Shown: positions 49,116 through 58,732 of the stretch, piece by piece
Layout of the letters: each line of letters starts with the position of its first letter
Numbering within the stretch: the first letter of the stretch is position 1
Source: Pachysolen tannophilus NRRL Y-2460
Lineage: Eukaryota > Ascomycota > Pichiomycetes > Alaninales > Pachysolenaceae
Direction of reading: 5' to 3'
Assembly: GCA_001661245.1 (NCBI GenBank)
Contig: KV454014.1
Location: forward strand, 1,382,496-1,446,495
Length of the DNA: 64,000 bases
Translations under genes and position numbers: made by a program
Notes under the pieces: model-generated
The model's database searches: none
What the model saw: only the letters and a program-made list of their open reading frames with translations
Told to the model about the DNA's origin: nothing

Positions 49116-49454
49116 ACTGCTATCTCTAGCTAATTTCTTCAATTTTTTAAAAACTAAAAACTTATTTGATCTTTGATTTTGTTCTCTACTGTAACTTTTG
49201 ATGTGAAAAATCTCTCTACTTATGCAGGATACTTTTTTTTATTTTTCTTTTTTACTTTTCAAGTTTTTAAATTAGCGAAGTTTAAATCTTACTTCGCTGA
49301 AATATACAATACACCTATTAGAGCCACACTTTTTCAACGATTTATAATTTGGTGCAACTAATTATAAAATTTTACAAAACTGAAGAAATTGTATTCAGAC
49401 TTTCTAATGTAAAAAATAGGATCTTCTATCAGCATAGATCAGCAACTACATCTC
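49116..49454. other. Intergenic region
   Basis: 339 bp between two plus-strand transporter genes, serving as promoter of the second. T-rich near 49229-49262; no motif recognised. Confidence 0.6.
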
Positions 49455-51176
49455 ATGGGAACCATTAATCAAGACGAGACAACGTCTCTTTTATCTAGAA
49501 GCACAAAAGTAGATTGTAGAACTCAGGTACAAAATTATGCAGAAGATTCCTCTATATCATTTGAACAGTGTGACGAGAACAACTCAGAATTTTTTGATGA
49601 GTCTTTAGTTCCAAGTTCACCTCCAATTTCAATATTTTCCTTGGTTCCAAATTTGATTTGGATTGAAATTTCATTGTTTTCAAATGTTTTTCTCTCTGGG
49701 TTTGATACTACAGTAACTGCTTCAACATATGAAACAATTGGGGGTGAATTCAGTGCTGCAGATAGAGCCTCTTGGATAACTTCATCTTATTTGATCACTT
49801 TTACCTCATTTCAACCACTATATGGTTCATTTTCAGATATTCTAGGTAGAAGGTGGTGTGTTCTTGCTGCGACTTCAATATTTGGATTGGGATGTTTGGG
49901 TTGCGCAATTTCTCCTAATATTCTAATATTGGATATAATGAGAGCCATTACAGGTGTCGGTGGTGGTGGTTTAATTTCACTCTCAACTATTGTCAATTCT
50001 GACATAATAGCACCTAAACAACGTGGGATTTTTCAAGCTTTCCAAAATTTGTTATTGGGTCTTGGTGCCATATGTGGAGCAAGTTTTGGTGGATTAATTT
50101 CTGATTATATAGGGTGGAGATGGTGTTTTATTTTACAAGTTCCAATTGCTTTCTTGGCCATTTTTATTGGTTACCTTTATATTGAAAATCAACCTGAGTT
50201 TCATCAAGATGACTTCCACTCGGTTAACTTAACAGCGAAAATTGATTTTAAAGGTTCTATATTATTGGTCTCGAGTTTAGTCTTACAACTTTTAGTTTTG
50301 AATTTTGGAGGAAATGAATATTCTTGGACTGATCCAAGGCTTACACTGTTGATGGGATTAAGCTTAATCGTTTCTATTTGGTTTTTGAAAACCGAGGGGG
50401 AAACTAAAGCATCTCCCATAATTCCTTTGGAACTTTTGAATGGTGCATTTAGTTATATCTTACTAGGTATTGGTGTCTTAGCAGGTATTTCAAATTATGC
50501 ATACTTGTTTATACTGCCACTACTATTTCAAGTTGTTATTGATGATTCTGCGGCTCTGGCTGGATTAAGGTTGGCTCTTCCATCTTTATTCACACCCATT
50601 GGTGGTTTATCTACTGGATATTTCATGAGTAAATATAATTGCTTACCACATTTAGTTAGAACTGGTTCATTAACAATGTTATTAGGAAATGCATTAGTTT
50701 TGTTAATTCATGGCAAAACACCCTCATACTTGATATCCTTATATTTAGCATTTATTAATCTTGGTCAAGGTATAATCTTTCCAAGTTCATTGTTTTCTTT
50801 TATTTACGCCTTTCCCAAAGATAGACAGGCATCTTCAACTTCAACAGCCTATCTGCTTCGAAGTATTGGTTCAGTATGGGGGATTGCAGTATCTTCTGCA
50901 ATTGTCCAGTATACCTTAAGAAGTAAATTGTTTTCGGAATTAGCTCGTCTCAATTATATCTCCAAGGAAGAGATTTCCAAAATTACTACAGGTGTTATAA
51001 AAGATATCGGATACATTAAATTGCTACCACTGGAGATTCAAAAACCCGTAGTAGGTGTTTACGAAGTCGCATTGAAAAGAGCACAACTTTTACCCATCAT
51101 TTGTTGCTTCCTATCTTTAATTTTGTGTTTTCTAAGAGATATCTTTAAACCAAAAACTCAAACTGGGTTCCGTTAG
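49455..51176 (+). CDS. MFS permease of the DHA2/VBA type
   Basis: 573 residues from the ATG at 49455 with about fourteen membrane spans. The polar N-terminal arm starts with a possible vacuolar sorting signal (DETTSLL, a D/ExxxLL pattern). Motif A-like and DHA2 signatures are present: GFDTTVTASTY in span 1, SWITSSYLITFTSFQPLYGSFSDILGRR in spans 2-3, and RAITGVGGGGLISLSTIVNSDII. Proteins of this shape in S. cerevisiae (VBA1-3) carry basic amino acids into the vacuole, while other DHA2 members export drugs. I favour the VBA type because of the dileucine arm and sequence style, but the substrate is not settled. Confidence 0.82.
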   Translation: MGTINQDETTSLLSRSTKVDCRTQVQNYAEDSSISFEQCDENNSEFFDESLVPSSPPISIFSLVPNLIWIEISLFSNVFLSGFDTTVTASTYETIGGEFSAADRASWITSSYLITFTSFQPLYGSFSDILGRRWCVLAATSIFGLGCLGCAISPNILILDIMRAITGVGGGGLISLSTIVNSDIIAPKQRGIFQAFQNLLLGLGAICGASFGGLISDYIGWRWCFILQVPIAFLAIFIGYLYIENQPEFHQDDFHSVNLTAKIDFKGSILLVSSLVLQLLVLNFGGNEYSWTDPRLTLLMGLSLIVSIWFLKTEGETKASPIIPLELLNGAFSYILLGIGVLAGISNYAYLFILPLLFQVVIDDSAALAGLRLALPSLFTPIGGLSTGYFMSKYNCLPHLVRTGSLTMLLGNALVLLIHGKTPSYLISLYLAFINLGQGIIFPSSLFSFIYAFPKDRQASSTSTAYLLRSIGSVWGIAVSSAIVQYTLRSKLFSELARLNYISKEEISKITTGVIKDIGYIKLLPLEIQKPVVGVYEVALKRAQLLPIICCFLSLILCFLRDIFKPKTQTGFR

Positions 51177-51551
51177 AAAGATCATATACAGCTGGCGTAT
51201 AGAGAAATAATTAATAGTATATATTTATTACTTATATCTGCAAGATATTAGTTTATGTGGTGGCATACGAGCATGAAGCACTACAGATTAGCGTACTGAA
51301 ATCTAAAACTAGTAAATTGTTTTTGTATTATAATCTTTTCTTGGGTATCAATTGATTGTGGCTCACTCACCCACCACTATTTGGTCATTACTACCCATGT
51401 GATTTTCGTTATCAGAATACTCTCACAATGAGATATGTCTTAATTACAGTACATTTTCGATGAGAGGATGATTTTGATATTTAAATGCAAAGATTGAACG
51501 TATTTTCTCTAGGAACAATATAATCAATCAGGTACCATAATTTTAAAGAAG
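51177..51551. other. Promoter region of the arylsulfotransferase-like gene
   Basis: 375 bp. A CACCC-rich stretch (ACTCACCCACCACT, near 51366-51379) could bind a C2H2 factor such as Mig1/Msn2 or Rap1; weak. No gene. Confidence 0.55.
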
Positions 51552-53210
51552 ATGATATATTTTTCTTACAAACAAGTAATTGTGTTTCTTTTTTTGTTTT
51601 CGCAGACTTTGGCTGATTGGCAATTCAGATCGAGACCGGATTTGTCGCCGCCAAAATTAAATATTACTTTAGCTGCAACCGAAGAAACAGCTCCGGGATA
51701 TTTATTTGTAGCTCCATATTCAGGTTATGCAGATGTTCAATTCCATGGGCCTCGTCAGGCAGCACCTTACGTCTTTACGGATCAAGGTGAATTGGTTTGG
51801 TCTGGTTTTGCATTTTTTTCTATTTGGGCAGCAAATTTTCAGGCTGCAAAATATAAAGGTGAAGATATTTTATTTTCCTTTGAAGGTTCGCATAATCCAG
51901 CTTACGGACATGGTCATGGGCATGTTACATTTTTGAATAAGAATCTTGAAACTGTGAAGGAAATTAGAGCAGGAAATCATAAAATTTTGGACAAGCATGA
52001 ATTTCATATTAAAGACGAAAAGACTGCATTGATTGAGATTTATCACCCAGTTCCTCGTGATCTTACCAAATATGGTGCTAGCTCTGAACAGCAATGGATT
52101 GTAGATGCTCGTGTTCAAGAATTAGATCTTGAAACAGGCGAAGTATTGTTTGAATGGAGTTCTTTGGAGCATATCAACCCTTCTGAGTCAATTTTACCTA
52201 TTAATCCAGGTTATGCTGGTTCGGGTTATAATTCAAGTGACGCATGGGACTATTTTCATATAAACTCAGTGGATAAGGATGAAGATGGAAATTATGTGAT
52301 ATCCGCAAGACACACTGCTGCGTTGTATAAAATCAATGGAAAGACAGGTGAAATCATTTGGAAATTGGGTGGTCTACCAGGTAAGATTTCCTCCGATTTC
52401 AAGTCAATCGATGACTTTACATTTGCTTTCCAGCATCATGCTCGTATCTTATCTACTTCCCCCGATAAAACCAAGCAAGTAATATCATTTTTCGATAATT
52501 CAGCCCATGGTTCTGAAGATACAAATGGCACTATTGTTCATTATGCAGAAAATTCTAGCGGGAAAATTATAGAAGTAGATATTAAGAGCTGGGAAGCTAA
52601 ATTATTAAAACAATACAATCCACCTGAAAAAATTTTGGCTAAGTCTCAAGGATCAACTCAGGTTTTACCAAATGGTAATGTTATAGTTAACTGGGGTTCC
52701 GAAGGTGCATTGACCGAATTTAATGCTGATGGTAAGCCTATTTTCCATACATATTTAGATTCAGGGGATTTAGGACTGAGAGTGCAAAATTATCGTGGTT
52801 TCAAATATAATTGGACTTCAATTCCTTTTGAAAAAATAGCAGTTTTTTCTGAGGTGACTAAAGAAGATGATACTATTATTTATGTTAGTTGGAATGGTGA
52901 CATTGATACGAAGACTTGGAGACTTTTTACCTTAAGTTCTGATGGAAAAAGGGAATACGTTGCGGAAACAAAGAGAACGGGCTTTGAGACTACTTTCAAG
53001 ATCACTGGTGAAATCCATGAAAGAGTTGCTGTCGAGGCCATTGATAACAATGGAAAGATATTAGCTACTTCAGATATAACAGTATCAGAAAAGCAGGTCT
53101 TACCTTATCTGAAAAAGCCAGTAACTGAAGTAGAACATACTGAAACAGGATTTCAAAATTTTTTTACTTGGAAAATTGGATTATCGTCATTATTCAATGA
53201 TGAGAATTAA
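51552..53210 (+). CDS. Secreted arylsulfotransferase-fold (ASST-like) protein
   Basis: 552 residues from the ATG at 51552. A clear signal peptide covers residues 1 to about 22 (hydrophobic IVFLFLFSQ, cleavage likely after TLA). The rest is the beta-propeller-like Arylsulfotran_2 (PF14269) fold: DWQFRSRPDLSPPKLN, PGYLFVAPY, a His-rich HGHGHVTF segment near 118-125, DKHEFHIKDE, GSGYNSSDAWDYFHINSVDKDEDGNYVISARH, GEIIWKLGG and FAFQHHARIL. Several N-x-S/T sites fit secretion. The family is frequent in filamentous fungi and rare in Saccharomycetes. Bacterial ASST transfers sulfuryl groups between phenols, but activity of the fungal proteins is little known, so the role here (for example sulfur scavenging) is inferred. 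Confidence 0.85.
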   Translation: MIYFSYKQVIVFLFLFSQTLADWQFRSRPDLSPPKLNITLAATEETAPGYLFVAPYSGYADVQFHGPRQAAPYVFTDQGELVWSGFAFFSIWAANFQAAKYKGEDILFSFEGSHNPAYGHGHGHVTFLNKNLETVKEIRAGNHKILDKHEFHIKDEKTALIEIYHPVPRDLTKYGASSEQQWIVDARVQELDLETGEVLFEWSSLEHINPSESILPINPGYAGSGYNSSDAWDYFHINSVDKDEDGNYVISARHTAALYKINGKTGEIIWKLGGLPGKISSDFKSIDDFTFAFQHHARILSTSPDKTKQVISFFDNSAHGSEDTNGTIVHYAENSSGKIIEVDIKSWEAKLLKQYNPPEKILAKSQGSTQVLPNGNVIVNWGSEGALTEFNADGKPIFHTYLDSGDLGLRVQNYRGFKYNWTSIPFEKIAVFSEVTKEDDTIIYVSWNGDIDTKTWRLFTLSSDGKREYVAETKRTGFETTFKITGEIHERVAVEAIDNNGKILATSDITVSEKQVLPYLKKPVTEVEHTETGFQNFFTWKIGLSSLFNDEN

Positions 53211-53312
53211 GCATTATGTTCTATTTAATTTTTTTTTTTTTTAATTCTAATAAAAACGCTATTGTATAAAGCAGTAGAGTAAAAACATGTAAATTTTTGT
53301 AATGAAATCAAT

Positions 53313-54335
53313 TTATTTGAACAGAGATGAGTAGGCAGACAAAGCAGGAGCTCCTCCCAAATGGATGTATAAAACATTAGAATCTTTTTCGAATTCATTG
53401 TTTCTAATCTTGTGAATTAAACCTTGCATAGACTTTCCTTCATATACTGGATCAGTCAAGACACCTTCGGTGCTACCACATAACTCGATTGCTTCAATTG
53501 TACCTTCATTTGGTAAGCCATAAGCAGGATGAGCAAATCTTGTATCAATATTGATATCTTTTTCAGTGAGTTCTATAGGTAAATCAATCAATTTTGCGGT
53601 GTTTTGGGCGATTTTTAAAACTTGTGCTTTAGTTTTATCAGGAGTGAATGAAGCATCAATACCAATAACATCTTTATGTCTATTATATTGTGCCATTCCT
53701 ATAACAAGACCTGCCATAGATGACCCGGTCACAGCACAAACAACAATTTTATCAAATTTAATACCCAATTGTTTTTCTTGATTAATAATCTCATCTGCAC
53801 AACCAACAAATCCTAAACCTCCATAAGGATGTTCTGAACATCCTGCAGGAATTGGGAATGGTTTTTTACCTTTAGACTCACATTCAGCCAAAGCCGCTTT
53901 CCACGATTCTCTGATACCGATATCAAACTTGTGCTCGTCTAATCTGACATCTGCACCCATAATCCTCGATAATTGTATATTACCAACTTTATCGTAGGAA
54001 TCGTCTTTATAATCAACCCAGTCTTCTTGAACCAAGACACAATCAAAGCCTAGATGAGCAGCAACTGCAGCTACTTGTCTTGTTTGATTAGATTGAATCC
54101 CACCAATACTTACCAAAGTATCATAGCCACCTTCAAGTGCCTGTGGAATCAAGTATTCCAACTTTCTGAGTTTGTTACCTCCAAATGCTAAACCTGAATT
54201 ACAATCTTCTCTCTTTGCATAAATATTGACGTTACCACCTAGTTTTTTAGATAATCTTTTCATTGGGGTTATTGGGGAAGGCCCAAAGGTTAAAGGGTAT
54301 TTTGCAAACTTCGATAAACCTGTCTTGACTGACAT
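53313..54335 (-). CDS. 1-aminocyclopropane-1-carboxylate (ACC) deaminase
   Basis: 340 residues from the ATG at 54335, a PLP enzyme of the tryptophan-synthase-beta fold. Key positions match the characterised enzyme set (Pseudomonas K51, S78, Y294, E295, L322) with a constant +4 shift: PLP lysine K55 in [12 protein letters not shown]82 in [10 protein letters not shown]298-E299 in DPVYEGKS, and L326 in [10 protein letters not shown]. Glu and Leu at the last two positions are those of true ACC deaminases; D-cysteine desulfhydrases carry Ser and Thr there. The reaction yields ammonia and 2-oxobutyrate. A yeast ACC deaminase is known from Cyberlindnera (Hansenula) saturnus, and S. cerevisiae has none. 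The neighbours do not form an obvious pathway. Confidence 0.93.
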   Translation of the reverse strand: MSVKTGLSKFAKYPLTFGPSPITPMKRLSKKLGGNVNIYAKREDCNSGLAFGGNKLRKLEYLIPQALEGGYDTLVSIGGIQSNQTRQVAAVAAHLGFDCVLVQEDWVDYKDDSYDKVGNIQLSRIMGADVRLDEHKFDIGIRESWKAALAECESKGKKPFPIPAGCSEHPYGGLGFVGCADEIINQEKQLGIKFDKIVVCAVTGSSMAGLVIGMAQYNRHKDVIGIDASFTPDKTKAQVLKIAQNTAKLIDLPIELTEKDINIDTRFAHPAYGLPNEGTIEAIELCGSTEGVLTDPVYEGKSMQGLIHKIRNNEFEKDSNVLYIHLGGAPALSAYSSLFK

Positions 54336-54631
54336 TTTTTTTTTCCTCTATAGAGCTGAAACTAAAGCTTCAAACTTTTGAATATTGTCAATTAAATTTA
54401 TAAAAAGGTTGGCCGACACTCGAAAATTCTCGTCAAGTTGGAAATCAAAGAACTTTGTTGGCACATCTTCCTAGCCGCACGAAGTTGCGTCCCTATCGCT
54501 CAGCGTGTACACGAAACTCCTGAACCGGTATTAAAGATCAATTAAATTATACCATACCGACTTTACAATAAATTGAAACATATTCATTTTTAATTATATA
54601 TAAATAAATGTATTAAAAAAGCAAATTTCTA

Positions 54632-56329
54632 TTAACTCTGTCCCATATCATTGGGATCTATTTTGAACACTTTATCTGGGTTCAACAATCTTTTAGGGTC
54701 AAGGGCTAGTTTTAATTTCCGCATTAAGTTGATTGCATCTTCCCCGAGTTCTATTTCCAAAAAATTTCTTTTACCTATTCCAATTCCGTGTTCTCCAGTA
54801 CATGTTCCTTCATTACTCAACCCAAGTTTGATCATACGAGTTACCAAGTCCTGACATTTCTCAAATTCATCTTCTTTATAATATATATCAGCATGAAAAT
54901 TAGAATCACCAACATGCCCTAAGATTGCTGTTTGAAATCCAGATTCTTCAAAGTATCCGTCAATAGTTTTCAATACAGATGATAATTTCGATAATGGAAC
55001 AGCAATATCAGTCACCCATAATTTTATATTTTCATCTATTTCATTATAACCATAATCTAACATTGCGTAAAAAGCACCTTTTCTAACAGCAAATAGCTCT
55101 TCACCTTCTTCTTTATTATTAGCAAATATAAAATCTTTGCAATTGTTCATTTGAGTAATATTTTTAATTTTTTTTATATATTCATTTACAACAATTTGAT
55201 TCAAGCCTCCAACTTTTAAAAATAAAGTAGGAGTTTCTTGCCATTTCCTTGTTGTTAAATCACTATAATTTACAAATTTCATCATGTTTTTATCCATCAA
55301 TTCTACCAATTGAACCTGAATTCCAGATCTTAGAATACTAGTTACTGTATTTGTTGTATCTGAGATATCTTGAAATTGGGCAACAGCAACAGTTTCATAC
55401 TTTGGTCTTACATGAAGCTTCACTGTTGCTTCAGTTACTATACCAAGTGTTCCTTCACTTCCGATAAAAATACCTGTAAGATTATAACCTGCACTAGATT
55501 TTCTAGGTCTTTTCTTAGTTTTAATAATTGTACCATCAGCAAGAACAACTGTAAGGCCGATAACATTTTCCTTCATAGCTCCATAGCGACTGGCATTTAA
55601 TCCGGAAGCATTTGTATTAATCATCCCAGATATCTGAGCACCAGTCCCACAATCACAACCTAGCATTAGTCCTGATGGTTCGAGGTAATTATTGAGTTCA
55701 ACCCATCCAACACCACCTTGAACCACTGCATCTAAATCATCTTCATGGACTGCCAAAATTTTATTCATTCTCTTCAAACTTAACAAGATTCCTGGACGTG
55801 TTGAGTGAAAATGGCCTTCTAACGAAGTTCCACCACTATATGGCACAACTGGAACGTTATATTCAAATACCACTTTCATGATTTTGGAGATTTCCTCCGT
55901 AGATTCGGGATAAACAACACACTTAGGTTTTTGTGATCTCCCCGGTGTTATAGTGGTGAACTCATTGGTTGAATGATGATTGATATCAACAATGCTATTG
56001 GTTACATTTTTCTCGCCCACAATCAATTTAATCTTGTTAACCGCAAGATCAAATTCTGTCTCGCTTGCGTAGCGAGGAGGCCGCAAATCTTTCAATTTTG
56101 TAGAAGAACTTAATGGGAATACATCTTCGGCTGGAAACTTTCTAGATATGAGTTTGCCGCTGTAAGAACATAAACCACCAAAAACTACTCCTGATGCTAT
56201 CAAGTATGAGACATTTTTCAGTCTCCAAATAGTTTGCTGCCGTTGAGTAGAGAAATTTCTACTTAAAATGAAGCTAAAGAATTTTCCGTTACAAGGATTT
56301 TTCCGAAAATTTTTGAAACCAAGAACCAT
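54632..56329 (-). CDS. DLD1: Mitochondrial D-lactate dehydrogenase (cytochrome) DLD1
   Basis: 565 residues from the ATG at 56329 (S. cerevisiae Dld1: 587). The N-terminus is a basic mitochondrial presequence (KNFRKNP...LSRNFSTQR) followed by one hydrophobic segment near 42-58, as expected for an inner-membrane protein facing the intermembrane space. The FAD-binding PCMH domain (about 130-310) has VVPYSGGTSLEGH, GMINTNASGLNASRYG and GIFIGSEGTLGIVTEATVKL. The FAD-oxidase C domain follows to the end, with HVGDSNFHADI and CTGEHGIGIGK. It oxidises D-lactate to pyruvate and reduces cytochrome c. Confidence 0.95.
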   Translation of the reverse strand: MVLGFKNFRKNPCNGKFFSFILSRNFSTQRQQTIWRLKNVSYLIASGVVFGGLCSYSGKLISRKFPAEDVFPLSSSTKLKDLRPPRYASETEFDLAVNKIKLIVGEKNVTNSIVDINHHSTNEFTTITPGRSQKPKCVVYPESTEEISKIMKVVFEYNVPVVPYSGGTSLEGHFHSTRPGILLSLKRMNKILAVHEDDLDAVVQGGVGWVELNNYLEPSGLMLGCDCGTGAQISGMINTNASGLNASRYGAMKENVIGLTVVLADGTIIKTKKRPRKSSAGYNLTGIFIGSEGTLGIVTEATVKLHVRPKYETVAVAQFQDISDTTNTVTSILRSGIQVQLVELMDKNMMKFVNYSDLTTRKWQETPTLFLKVGGLNQIVVNEYIKKIKNITQMNNCKDFIFANNKEEGEELFAVRKGAFYAMLDYGYNEIDENIKLWVTDIAVPLSKLSSVLKTIDGYFEESGFQTAILGHVGDSNFHADIYYKEDEFEKCQDLVTRMIKLGLSNEGTCTGEHGIGIGKRNFLEIELGEDAINLMRKLKLALDPKRLLNPDKVFKIDPNDMGQS

Positions 56330-56866
56330 TACACAACTGAATCAACGTATAGAAACAAAAGATCAAAACAAAGCCTTCAGAAAATACATCTCTGAGATAT
56401 CACGTTGCTTTTTGTACTTTCATGATAAAATCAATTCTTCATCAATTTTCTTTTAGATTTATCGTCAGAATCGAGTTATCAAAACTGTGGCTTTTATTTT
56501 TATTTTTTTCAAGATATCGAAAACAATAAAATGTAGCGTAATCGTGCTTTTTGACAAATTTGACCAAAGAACAACGATAATAGCGCCAGCAGAAGCATAA
56601 TAATTAAACTAAAGTGAATGAGTTATTTCCAGAAGAAAGTCAGATGTATAATGATCTTATATCTAGTTTGAAAACTTTCACGAAGAAAGCTCAATTAATT
56701 TTCAGATATTAAAGTTGTGAAATCTACGAGTTAGAGTTGCATCTACGAAAAACTTTGTTTTCATAAGTAAATCAATTAACGAAGGGCATATACTAGCAAA
56801 AAGTTCATAGTTTCGCATTAAAAAAAAAAGAAAAAAAAAAAGAAAAACAAATTCATTGTAATAGGC
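56330..56866. other. DLD1 promoter region
   Basis: 537 bp between DLD1 and the siderophore transporter stop. No gene and no confident motif. Confidence 0.6.
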
Positions 56867-58732
56867 TTAACATTCATTGTCACCTTTCTTGGTAACCTTT
56901 CTCAACAGTCCGTGGAACCAGTTAGCAATAATGTCTTCGTCATGTTTGTAGACTTCTTCGCCATCTTTTAATTCTTCTTTGGCTTGTTCATCCGTTAACT
57001 TTGGATCTCTCAAGAATAAAGAACAGATAAATAATGGAGCACAGAATACAACTGCAACTAAGGTTTCCAAGTTCTGGACATATTTGTAAGCCTTGACTAA
57101 AGCTTCTCTTTCTGGGGTACCCCAAGTGTAAATTAAGATGAAATCGTATGGGGAAGCATAAGCTGAGGCGGCTAAAGTAGCATCACCCATGTATTCCAAA
57201 ATTTTTTTATACAATGTTTGAGTCCAGATGGCACCTGAGACAGCGGAACCAACAGCAGCACCAATTCTGTATGTGGTGTAACACAAAGAGCTAACGTTAG
57301 CCATATTTTCATGGGAAGTGACAGATTGTAAGGAAACGTTGATAGGATAAGTTAAGAAACAGGTACCCAAACCCATGACACAAAGAGCACCAATAATACC
57401 TGAGTGTGATTCTTCACCACCTCTGTATCTCATTAACATACCACATGCTGTGAACCATAAAGCACAACCGAATGCAATGAAACCCTTTAATCTTTTGAAT
57501 TTGACAATGAACAACCCGTAGAATGGAGCGGCAACGACACCGACGAATGATGAAATTACAGAAATTCTTGTAGCTGATTTGGTGGATTCATTAACTGCAA
57601 TAATCAAGACGGTGTAAAGGTAGTCACAAGCCATATAGTAGATGAAGTCAAATAAGAAAGAGATAACAAGAGCAGACCAAACTCCACGATCTTTAATTAA
57701 GCCGAATGGAGCAATTGGGAATCTAGCGAAAAAGTGTTCGTAGATGATAAAGATTGGAATCAAGACACCACCTAAAACAATTGGACCAATAATGTTTCCA
57801 TGTCTCCATTTTTCGGTTACACCACCTGCTAAAGTTAAAGGAACCAATAGACAGCCTAATGAAGCAACCAATAATATTAAACCGATGACATCTAATTTCC
57901 AGAATAATTCGACCATGAACTTAACAAAACGAGAGCCGCGACCTGATACATTCAGCTTCATTTCAGCTTTATGTTCTTCAATTAATTCCTTCCATTCTGC
58001 GGTCCTGCCTGCTAACCATCTCATATGTAGCATACAGCATAACATTGGGATACAACTTAAAGGAAAAATAAAAGCCCACATACCGATACCCCAACTCCAG
58101 TTATCACCACCGACTTCAGCAGTAATGTTACCACTAATCCATGTGTTAATGATGAATGGGAAAGTTGGAACAAAAGTATAGAACAATCTCCATTTCAATG
58201 AAGAGAAATCTGACAAGATTAATAACAAGACCAATATGATACCGGTGTAACCAATATAATATAACACTGATCCACCAGCGTATCTTTGAACATCATAAGA
58301 TTGAGATTGAATAATGGTTCCAACAACGTAAAAAAGAACAGCAACAACGAATAATTGTATTCTACCGAAAACGTCACTTAATCTTGCGTAAACTGGCTGT
58401 GAAGCTGCACCAACAACAGCCTCAATAACGTTAACAGTGGACAATAAAGAATGGGTACTGTAAGCAGAAGTAGCATACGAAGTGAAAACGTACCTAATGT
58501 TACCATCTAAACCGTAACCGTAACCGACTAATAATGCACAAAATAAAATCAGAAATTTGTGATAAATAGTGTCGTATTGAGCAGCAATAATCTCAGTTTT
58601 TCTTATAACCAAAGATTTTTTTGGAGCTGCTGTTTCAATGTCAGAAGTGGTTCTCTCATGAGAAGAAACATCTTCTTCCTTTTCAGGCTCATGAGACACA
58701 GAGTGATTTCTTTCTTTAAGTTCAGAATTCAT
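56867..58732 (-). CDS. Siderophore-iron transporter (ARN/SIT1 family, MFS)
   Basis: 621 residues from the ATG at 58732. About fourteen membrane spans follow a polar 60-residue arm. Signatures of the ARN/SIT1 family: YDTIYHKFLILFCALLVGYGYGLDGNIRYVFTSYA in span 1, QPVYARLSDVFGR after span 2, and a late extracellular loop with YASPYDFI followed by WGTPEREALVKAYK. These mark proton-coupled uptake of Fe(III) hydroxamate siderophores. I cannot tell ARN1, ARN2 (TAF1) and SIT1 apart. GATA-like sequences (TTATC) are present upstream, but no clear Aft1 site (TGCACCC) is seen. Confidence 0.92.
   Translation of the reverse strand: MNSELKERNHSVSHEPEKEEDVSSHERTTSDIETAAPKKSLVIRKTEIIAAQYDTIYHKFLILFCALLVGYGYGLDGNIRYVFTSYATSAYSTHSLLSTVNVIEAVVGAASQPVYARLSDVFGRIQLFVVAVLFYVVGTIIQSQSYDVQRYAGGSVLYYIGYTGIILVLLLILSDFSSLKWRLFYTFVPTFPFIINTWISGNITAEVGGDNWSWGIGMWAFIFPLSCIPMLCCMLHMRWLAGRTAEWKELIEEHKAEMKLNVSGRGSRFVKFMVELFWKLDVIGLILLVASLGCLLVPLTLAGGVTEKWRHGNIIGPIVLGGVLIPIFIIYEHFFARFPIAPFGLIKDRGVWSALVISFLFDFIYYMACDYLYTVLIIAVNESTKSATRISVISSFVGVVAAPFYGLFIVKFKRLKGFIAFGCALWFTACGMLMRYRGGEESHSGIIGALCVMGLGTCFLTYPINVSLQSVTSHENMANVSSLCYTTYRIGAAVGSAVSGAIWTQTLYKKILEYMGDATLAASAYASPYDFILIYTWGTPEREALVKAYKYVQNLETLVAVVFCAPLFICSLFLRDPKLTDEQAKEELKDGEEVYKHDEDIIANWFHGLLRKVTKKGDNEC

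Noticed and set aside
47439-51176. A MAL cluster (permease, maltase, activator)
   Set aside because: Only the permease is present; the next gene is a DHA2/VBA-type permease and no maltase or Zn2Cys6 activator is seen.
53313-54335. D-cysteine desulfhydrase as alternative for the ACC deaminase gene
   Set aside because: Glu299 and Leu326 are the ACC deaminase residues; the desulfhydrases have Ser and Thr.
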